Shown in pieces: positions 58,447 through 64,000 of a DNA stretch of 64,000 bases (positions within the stretch are counted from its first letter, which is position 1; every line of letters starts with the position of its first letter). Position numbers and translations under genes: made by a program. Source of the DNA: Neobacillus soli NBRC 102451. Lineage in GTDB: Bacteria > Bacillota > Bacilli > Bacillales > Cytobacillaceae. The notes beneath the pieces are model-generated. The model worked only from the letters and a program-made list of their open reading frames with translations. It was not told the origin of the DNA and did no database searches. The stretch spans positions 16,951 through 80,950 of the forward strand of contig NZ_BCVI01000059.1 in assembly GCF_001591665.1 (NCBI RefSeq), read 5' to 3'.

Positions 58447-58644
58447 TTATTCTTCATGCTTCACCAAAACCTTCTTCATTTTCCTTGAGAATTCTCTCCT
58501 TGGAATGAGGACGCTATGACCGCAGCCTTCACACTTTATCCTTATATCCATCCCAAGACGAATGATCTTCCAGCGATTCGTTCCGCATGGATGCTGCTTT
58601 TTCATTTCAACGACATCATTTAAGGCAAAATCCTTTTCTTCCAT
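58447..58644 (-). CDS. yyzM: DUF951 small protein (YyzM)
   Basis: A 65-residue protein with a conserved start (EKDFALNDVVEMKKQHPCGT) and a Cys pair CEGCGH that with the upstream PCG could bind zinc. SH3-like beta fold, possibly nucleic-acid binding. The ATG at 58644 has GGAGGGG upstream; an ATG 15 bases earlier is in frame. Position next to yyaE is as in B. subtilis. Confidence 0.87.
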   Translation of the reverse strand: MEEKDFALNDVVEMKKQHPCGTNRWKIIRLGMDIRIKCEGCGHSVLIPRREFSRKMKKVLVKHEE

Positions 58645-58664
58645 CTTTACCCCTCCCATACATA

Positions 58665-59537
58665 TTATTTAGGTTGGTCAGAACCACCTTGGTACATAAA
58701 CAATCTTGGATCTGGAGCCTTTATTCCATTCTCATCTAATAACAGCTTGATATCCTTCCGAATAGCACGGGAAACTCCTGATTGCTGCATCGGTAATGTT
58801 TCAGCAACCACCCGTAAAACAATCTCAGTTGTCCCCATTGATTGGATCCCTAAATAATCTGGGGCCTTTGTTAACTGTTCATATTGACTTGGCATCGTTT
58901 TAAGGGCTTCTTCAATGACCCTTTCCGCCTTTTCAATATCCTCTCCATAGGAAATGGCAATATCAATAATCGCCAGACTATTATTTAGCGAAAAATTAGT
59001 CACCTGAGTAATACTCCCATTTGGTAAAATATGGACTTCACCTGTCCAACTTTTAATCTTTGTCGTTCTTAACCCTATTGTTTCGACATTCCCCTCAAAT
59101 AGTCCTACCCGAATATGATCACCGACTGAGAACTGATCCTCAAAAATGATAAAAAAGCCAGAAATAATATCCTTTACTAGGCTTTGTGCACCAAATCCTA
59201 CTGCCAGGCCGACAACTCCAGCCCCGGCAATAAGTGCCTGGACATTAATTCCTAAAACAGAAAGAACCATCATAATCGTAATGAAATAAACGACATAAAC
59301 AAGAACACTATCAAGCAGCTTTGAAAGTGTCTCTTCCCGGCGCACCGAGGTACTAAGAGGAGAGAAGTTTCTAATTTTAAAAATGTTGTGAATCGCTACT
59401 TTGCCAATCCGAATGAGGATATTGGCAATAACCAGTATGGCAATAATTTTTAGCAGACCTTCGCCAAGGTGCAACCATGTATCTTCGTTTTGAAATTTAC
59501 TAAGACCTGTTTGAATTTCCTTTTCAGTAGGGTTCAT
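58665..59537 (-). CDS. MscS-family mechanosensitive channel
   Basis: A 290-residue small-conductance channel: helices at residues about 22-44, 72-92 and 95-125, with the pore helix GAGVVGLAVGFGAQSLVKDIISGFF (key Gly/Ala packing), then the beta domain with FEDQFSVGDHIRVG and SWTGEVHILPNGSITQVTNF. It releases solutes under osmotic downshock. It stands where B. subtilis has yyaD, 6 bp upstream of yyzM. Confidence 0.92.
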   Translation of the reverse strand: MNPTEKEIQTGLSKFQNEDTWLHLGEGLLKIIAILVIANILIRIGKVAIHNIFKIRNFSPLSTSVRREETLSKLLDSVLVYVVYFITIMMVLSVLGINVQALIAGAGVVGLAVGFGAQSLVKDIISGFFIIFEDQFSVGDHIRVGLFEGNVETIGLRTTKIKSWTGEVHILPNGSITQVTNFSLNNSLAIIDIAISYGEDIEKAERVIEEALKTMPSQYEQLTKAPDYLGIQSMGTTEIVLRVVAETLPMQQSGVSRAIRKDIKLLLDENGIKAPDPRLFMYQGGSDQPK

Positions 59538-59682
59538 TTTTACACCTTCCTCAAACCTATTTTAGCAACTTTTCAATATAGATAATAGCATTGTGTATTT
59601 TTTCTTTTCTGCATACTTATGTATAGATTCCCTGAATTTTCCGTATAATGTTAAGACTTACTACGGTTAAGGAGTGGGCTTA

Positions 59683-60297
59683 ATGAATCTGAAGACCAGC
59701 ATTTTTGATAGGAGGACCAAGACACGAATCATCCATGATGATGCCTTTGCGGTGGAAAATCTCGCCGAGGAATTACTGGCGAATATCCCTAGGTTAACAA
59801 GCCGCCCGATTGTGTTTATTTGTATTGGTACCGACCGCTCCACAGGAGATTCATTAGGACCGCTTATTGGAACCTTATTGGAGGAAAGGGGCCTTCAATC
59901 GTTTTATGTGTACGGAACTCTGGATGAGCCGATCCATGCAGTTAATCTTGCCGAACGGCTAAAGGAAATCAGAACAAAGCATATGGATCCCTTTATGATT
60001 GGTATTGATGCCTGCTTAGGTAGGATCAAAAACGTCGGTGTCATTCAAGTGGGTAGTGGCCCAGTCAAGCCGGGAGCAGGGGTAAACAAGGAACTTCCCG
60101 CCGTGGGCGATATACATATCACAGGCATCGTCAACGTGAGCGGTTTTATGGAATTTTTTGTCTTACAAAATACACGTCTTAACCTTGTCATGAGGATGGC
60201 TAAAACAATAGCAAATGGGATTTATCAGGCAAGCCTGCGCTATCCAAAGCAAAATTGGAAGGAATTAAATTGGATAGAAGATGAGAAGACAAACTAA
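59683..60297 (+). CDS. yyaC: Spore protease-like protein YyaC (DUF1256)
   Basis: A 204-residue protein of the GPR-like DUF1256 family: VFICIGTDRSTGDSLGPLIG (residues about 47-66), YGTLDEPIHAVNL, IGIDACLGR and VGDIHITGIVNVSGFMEF. These Asp motifs resemble germination protease GPR. It is sporulation-linked in Bacillus and indicates an endospore former. Start at ATG 59683 (GGAG 8 bases upstream), not the GTG at 59674. Confidence 0.9.
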   Translation: MNLKTSIFDRRTKTRIIHDDAFAVENLAEELLANIPRLTSRPIVFICIGTDRSTGDSLGPLIGTLLEERGLQSFYVYGTLDEPIHAVNLAERLKEIRTKHMDPFMIGIDACLGRIKNVGVIQVGSGPVKPGAGVNKELPAVGDIHITGIVNVSGFMEFFVLQNTRLNLVMRMAKTIANGIYQASLRYPKQNWKELNWIEDEKTN

Positions 60298-60330
60298 AAG
60301 AGCAAACGGCAGCGTTAGCTCTTTTGTTTT
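60296..60330 (+). terminator. Terminator after yyaC
   Basis: AAAAGAGC and GCTCTTTT arms with a GGCAGCG loop region; also usable by the convergent gene. Confidence 0.7.
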
Positions 60331-60335
60331 CCTAT

Positions 60336-61052
60336 TTATTGTATGAATTGATGGTACATATAAATAGCGGTTACAATAACTCCAATTACGACTATGCCCG
60401 GAAGCAGGTTGGCCACTTTAATTTTGGTTATTCCTGTTAAGTTCAAGCCGATTGCAAAGATCATAATTCCACCCGTTGCTGTCATTTCGACAATAAACTG
60501 GTTCATTAATGCCTGTGGAACAAAGCGGTCAATCTGGGTGGCAAACATGGCAATTAATCCTTCATAAAGAACAACAGGGACAGCAGAAAAGATGACACCA
60601 ATTCCTAATGTGGTTGTTAGGAATAATGCGGTAAACCCATCTATCAATGATTTGGTGTACAATACTTGATGGTCACCGTGAATTCCACTCTTAAGTGCAC
60701 CAATAATGGCCATTGCCCCAATGACAAAGATTAAGGTGGCGTTCACAAAGCCTTCTGAAATGCTGCGTTCTCCTTTAGAGCCAACTTTTCTTTCAAGCCA
60801 TTGCCCCAAATCATTTAATTTATTCTCTAATTTTAGCAGCTCTCCTGCGACTGCACCAACGACTAAGCTAATAATAACAATTGGAAAATTTTCACTTTTT
60901 AAACCCATTTGCAGGCCTAAAACCATGACAGACAAGCCAATTGCATACATAACCGTTACTTTCATACCTTCCGGGATACGATGGAGGAGCTTCCCCAATA
61001 AAGTTCCAATAATAATTAACAGCCCATTAACAAGTGTCCCTAATAAAAACAT
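60336..61052 (-). CDS. DUF554 family membrane protein
   Basis: A 238-residue protein with seven hydrophobic helices: GTLVNGLLIIIGTLLGKLL at the start, YAIGLSVMVLGLQMGL, and the paired ends GGIMIFAIGLNL and LLPGIVVIGVIV. DUF554 members are putative transporters of unknown substrate. Convergent with yyaC and separated from spo0J by about 110 bp. Confidence 0.85.
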   Translation of the reverse strand: MFLLGTLVNGLLIIIGTLLGKLLHRIPEGMKVTVMYAIGLSVMVLGLQMGLKSENFPIVIISLVVGAVAGELLKLENKLNDLGQWLERKVGSKGERSISEGFVNATLIFVIGAMAIIGALKSGIHGDHQVLYTKSLIDGFTALFLTTTLGIGVIFSAVPVVLYEGLIAMFATQIDRFVPQALMNQFIVEMTATGGIMIFAIGLNLTGITKIKVANLLPGIVVIGVIVTAIYMYHQFIQ

Positions 61053-61137
61053 GTTATTTCACCCTTTTTTCGCCTCTCGAAATAGTAATAGTTATAACCT
61101 ATCATGTTTTATTTTCATTGAAAAGGAATTTCTGTAA

Positions 61138-61164
61138 AAAAATAAACCATCGAGAGGATGGTTT
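61138..61164 (-). terminator. Terminator after spo0J
   Basis: AAACCATCC-TCTC-GATGGTTT stem followed by ATTTTTTT on the minus strand. Confidence 0.85.
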
Positions 61165-62011
61165 ACATAGATTCTTCTTTATCTAGCATTTCTAGGATCC
61201 GTTCTAGGTCTTCTTTGGAGAAAAATTCAATCTCAATTTTGCCTTTGTCTTTATTCTGTTTAATATTTACATTCGTTCCAAATCGCTCCCGAAGGAAATG
61301 CTCCCGTTCTTTTATGAATACATCTCTTTTAACCTCTGGCTTTTTTGTTTCACGTGAAACATTTTCATTTAATTGTTGAATAAGCCTTTCCAATTGACGA
61401 ACATTGAGGCCATCATTAATAATTTTTTCAACTACCATTGGTAATTTTGCTTTTTGGCGGAGTCCTAATAATGCACGTCCATGACCCATCGTTATTTTTC
61501 CTGTTGAAATTAATTCCTGAATTTTCGGCGGGAGAGAAAGGAGCCGGATATGGTTGGCAATATGCGGTCGGCTTTTACCTAGACGCCTTGCCACCTCTTC
61601 CTGTGTCAGCTTTAACTTTTCCATTAACATTTGATAGGCAATTCCCTCTTCAATGGGATTCAGATCTTCTCTTTGTAGGTTTTCGAGGACGGCCAATTCC
61701 ATCATTTGCTGTTCTGAGAGCTCACGCACTACAGCAGGCACTGTTTCAAGATTTGCTTCCTTAGCAGCACGACAACGCCTTTCACCCACAACAATTTCAT
61801 AGCCTTTAATGCTTTTTCTAACAACAAGAGGCTGGAGGATTCCATGTTCAATAATTGAAGCCTTTAATTCGTCTATTGTCTCTTGTTGGAAGGTTTTCCG
61901 AGGCTGGTAAGGGTTTGGGCGCAGATCCTTGATTTTGACCTCTTGGACTGTCTCTTCCTTACCTACTTCATTAAAAAATGCGTTAAGCCCTTTTCCTAAA
62001 CCTTTAGCCAT
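61163..62011 (-). CDS. spo0J: Chromosome-partitioning protein Spo0J (ParB)
   Basis: A 282-residue ParB CTPase/DNA clamp. MAKGLGKGLNAFF (Soj-activating N-terminus), CTP motifs VVGERRCRAAK near residue 75 and ENLQREDLNPIEE near 115, parS-binding helix-turn-helix KLTQEEVARRLGKSRPHIAN, and a C-terminal dimer domain. It loads on parS, spreads and recruits SMC. The gene carries a parS site (61346-61361) and overlaps soj by 8 bases. Confidence 0.97.
   Translation of the reverse strand: MAKGLGKGLNAFFNEVGKEETVQEVKIKDLRPNPYQPRKTFQQETIDELKASIIEHGILQPLVVRKSIKGYEIVVGERRCRAAKEANLETVPAVVRELSEQQMMELAVLENLQREDLNPIEEGIAYQMLMEKLKLTQEEVARRLGKSRPHIANHIRLLSLPPKIQELISTGKITMGHGRALLGLRQKAKLPMVVEKIINDGLNVRQLERLIQQLNENVSRETKKPEVKRDVFIKEREHFLRERFGTNVNIKQNKDKGKIEIEFFSKEDLERILEMLDKEESM
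61346..61361. promoter_or_regulatory. parS site inside spo0J
   Basis: TGTTTCACGTGAAACA, perfect. It encodes NVSRET in Spo0J, the same peptide as the parS in walK. A parS in spo0J is also present in B. subtilis. Confidence 0.95.
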
Positions 62012-62765
62012 TCGAGACCACTTCCTTTGCTAAATCTAAATACACTTCAGCCCCACGGGATTTTGAATCATATGTAATGATTGGTTCACCATGGCTCGGA
62101 GCTTCACTTAGACGCACATTTCTTGGAATAATGGTTTTATAGACTTTATCTTGAAAATATTTCTTTACTTCTTCGATTACCTGGATGCCTAGATTTGTTC
62201 TTGCATCAAGCATCGTTAAGAGCACACCTTCAATTTTTAAATCTTGATTTAAATGCTTTTGGACAAGCCTGACCGTATTTAATAATTGGCTTAAGCCTTC
62301 CAAGGCATAATACTCGCATTGGACAGGAATCAACACGGCATCCGAAGCCGTTAAGGCATTGATCGTTAATAAGCCTAAAGATGGCGGACAATCGATAATA
62401 ATATAGTCGAATTGATCCTTGACCTCTCCAAGCGCACGCTTTAAGCGAACCTCTCTTGAAATAGTCGGAACCAATTCAATCTCTGCCCCTGCGAGTTGAA
62501 TTGTCGCTGGTATAGCATACAAATTTTCAACAGATGTCGGTTTAATAACATCCTTTGCTTCTACATCGTCTACTAATACATCATAGATACACTGTTCAAC
62601 TTCTGCCTTTTCAATTCCAATTCCGCTTGTTGCATTTCCCTGCGGATCAGTGTCAACTAATAAGACACGTTTGCCTATATATGCTAAGCAGGCACCTAGG
62701 TTGACAGAGGTAGTCGTTTTGCCGACTCCGCCTTTTTGATTCGCGATTGCAAGAATTTTGCCCAC
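62004..62765 (-). CDS. soj: ParA-type ATPase Soj
   Basis: A 253-residue Walker-type ATPase with the deviant P-loop KGGVGKTTT (residues 10-18, signature Lys present), switch I DTDPQGNATSG and switch II IIIDCPPSLG. It regulates DnaA and helps segregate origins with Spo0J. First gene of the soj-spo0J operon. Confidence 0.97.
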   Translation of the reverse strand: MGKILAIANQKGGVGKTTTSVNLGACLAYIGKRVLLVDTDPQGNATSGIGIEKAEVEQCIYDVLVDDVEAKDVIKPTSVENLYAIPATIQLAGAEIELVPTISREVRLKRALGEVKDQFDYIIIDCPPSLGLLTINALTASDAVLIPVQCEYYALEGLSQLLNTVRLVQKHLNQDLKIEGVLLTMLDARTNLGIQVIEEVKKYFQDKVYKTIIPRNVRLSEAPSHGEPIITYDSKSRGAEVYLDLAKEVVSNG

Positions 62766-62933
62766 GATGTCACCTACCCTTTATTTCTATAAAAATTTTA
62801 TTCTCAAAATCTATTAAGTAAAATAATTCCGTCTATTTTGTCATTATCTTTCATTCATCATGGAAAGTAAAATTCCATTGTTCTATTTTAACATGAATTG
62901 CAGGCACAATTAATTTTTTTTATGACTGAAAGG

Positions 62934-62968
62934 AAAAAAAGAACCAAACGAAGGGACGTCTGGTTCCA
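62934..62968 (-). terminator. Terminator after noc
   Basis: GAACCAGACG-TCCCTT-CGTTTGGTTC stem followed by TTTTTTT on the minus strand. The spacer to soj (62766-62933) should hold the soj promoter; no clear boxes seen. Confidence 0.9.
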
Positions 62969-62987
62969 GAATCTATTTTTCTATTCA

Positions 62988-63854
62988 TCATTTACTTTTT
63001 TTCGGAATTCGAATCGTAAATTGGTAAAATTCGTCAAATTCCTCTTCAGCAGCATCAAGCTTGATGCCGCTGTCCGTGACCATTGTTAAGGATTGGCGAA
63101 TGGTATTCACGGCAATTCGCATGTCTTTACTGAATGCCTTTCGCTTCGGTTTGGGCTTTTCATTCCTTTGTTCAAGCAGCTTAACGACACGTTCCTCTGT
63201 TTGCTTGACATTGAAATTTCTTTCAATGATTTCCGCTAACATTGCCACTTGTTTTTCTGGATGTTTTAGAGGAATAAGAGCGCGTGCATGCCGTTCCGTA
63301 ATAATTTTATTTAATAAGGCCTCTTGGATTTGCTGTGGTAATTTAAGTAAACGCAGCTTGTTTGCAACCGTAGACTGCCCTTTACCAAGCCGTTGAGCCA
63401 GAGCCTCTTGCGTCAAATTATGCAATTCAAGCAGTTTTCCATAGGCAATTGCTTCTTCAATCGGAGATAGCTCTTCCCGTTGTAAATTCTCAATCAAAGC
63501 AACAGATGCAGTTTCGGTATCCGATAAATTTTTGATGATTGCCGGCGCCTCAGCCCATCCGAGCCTTTTCATGGCCCTCCAGCGGCGTTCCCCCGCAATA
63601 ATTTCATATTGATCGACAGCAAACTCCCGAACCACGATCGGTTGAATGATTCCATGTATGTGAATGGTTCGCGCCAATTCTTCAATTTTCTCTTCATCAA
63701 ATACCGTTCGAGGTTGGAAACGGTTTGCTACAATATGATCTATAGGTATTTTTTTTATTTCCTCATTTTTTTCTATATTTAGTTCTTTTTCAAGCTCAAC
63801 CTCTTGTTCTCCCTTGTCGCCGAGGCCAAAAAAGCGGGTAAACGATTGCTTCAT
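62988..63854 (-). CDS. noc: Nucleoid occlusion protein Noc
   Basis: A 288-residue ParB paralogue: membrane-binding amphipathic N-terminus MKQSFTRFFGLGDKG, CTP motifs IIAGERRWRAMK and ENLQREELSPIEE, helix-turn-helix LTQEALAQRLGKGQSTVAN. It coats DNA from Noc sites and blocks Z-ring assembly over the nucleoid. The membrane helix separates it from Spo0J. Start at ATG 63854 with GGTGGTG upstream. Confidence 0.95.
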   Translation of the reverse strand: MKQSFTRFFGLGDKGEQEVELEKELNIEKNEEIKKIPIDHIVANRFQPRTVFDEEKIEELARTIHIHGIIQPIVVREFAVDQYEIIAGERRWRAMKRLGWAEAPAIIKNLSDTETASVALIENLQREELSPIEEAIAYGKLLELHNLTQEALAQRLGKGQSTVANKLRLLKLPQQIQEALLNKIITERHARALIPLKHPEKQVAMLAEIIERNFNVKQTEERVVKLLEQRNEKPKPKRKAFSKDMRIAVNTIRQSLTMVTDSGIKLDAAEEEFDEFYQFTIRIPKKSK

Positions 63855-63961
63855 CCCCAACACCACCTTTACGGAAACTCCCTATTACTTATTCTCTATC
63901 TAAATTATATCTTCCTGCCTAGAATACCATTTTTGAATAAAAAATGTTAGCTCTTCAAAAT

Positions 63962-64000
63962 AAAGTTTTCAGCTTTGAAAACTGTCTAGCTCCAGCGCCC
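63962..64000. repeat. Start of a Bacillaceae intergenic repeat
   Basis: TTTGAAAACTGTCTAGCTCC then AGCGCCC, the beginning of the common CTAGCTCCAGCGCC element, cut by the window edge. The spacer 63855-63961 contains nothing else I recognise. Confidence 0.6.

Overview
The window is a chromosomal segment of a low-GC Gram-positive endospore former of the family Bacillaceae. Its right half follows the Bacillus subtilis oriC-left gene order almost gene for gene: rlmH, htrC, walJ-walI-walH-walK-walR, a tRNA cluster, purA, dnaB (dnaC in B. subtilis), rplI, gdpP, yybS, rpsR-ssb-rpsF, ychF, yyaE, yyzM, yyaC, spo0J, soj, noc. The dispersed repeats resemble those of Neobacillus/Bacillus-type genomes. The genus is an inference; the family is well supported.

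Layout. 1-3.3 kb: a partial YerD-like gene, then gltC divergent from an NADP-type glutamate dehydrogenase gene. 3.3-5.5 kb: a ParR-like and a ParM-like gene with an array of about 17 TGTAWACA-type repeats upstream, read here as a complete type II (actin-based) partition locus. 5.6-9.8 kb: rluF and a glycosyltransferase / tandem kinase-like protein / nucleotide-sugar epimerase operon. 9.8-13.9 kb: a TetR regulator divergent from a SwrC-type RND pump. 14-19.2 kb: two PQQ-type dehydrogenases and a multicopper oxidase. 19.4-22.2 kb: an L,D-transpeptidase and the remains of a catechol meta-cleavage operon. 22.3-23.8 kb: a YeeE/YedE transporter followed by a TusA-like gene whose catalytic Cys codon is TGA, with a SECIS-like hairpin just downstream; this is a candidate selenoprotein. 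23.9-32.6 kb: accessory genes (oxidoreductase/IclR pair, decaying ABC operon with a TetR regulator, small membrane/XRE pair, DUF4386, class I aldolase). 32.65-35.93 kb: a 3.2-kb segment bounded by near-identical direct repeats of the 3' end of rlmH, the site used by SCC-type elements, carrying a PadR regulator, an HrtBA-like transporter and an IsdG-like monooxygenase. 35.9-64 kb: the conserved replication, cell-wall-signalling, ribosomal and chromosome-segregation core.

How the genes work together. The core joins wall homeostasis (WalRK with WalH, WalI, WalJ, HtrC and an M23 endopeptidase), replication (DnaB, SSB, a cluster of DnaA boxes), second-messenger control (GdpP) and segregation and division placement (Soj, Spo0J, Noc, and perfect parS sites inside spo0J and walK). 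The accessory part handles efflux, sugar or alcohol oxidation, probable haem detoxification, and probable sulfur or selenium handling.

All family assignments are from reading the sequence, with no database search. The most novel points are the putative selenocysteine TusA-like gene, the chromosomal ParMRC-like locus with its iteron array, the rlmH-bounded segment, and the tandem kinase-like protein.
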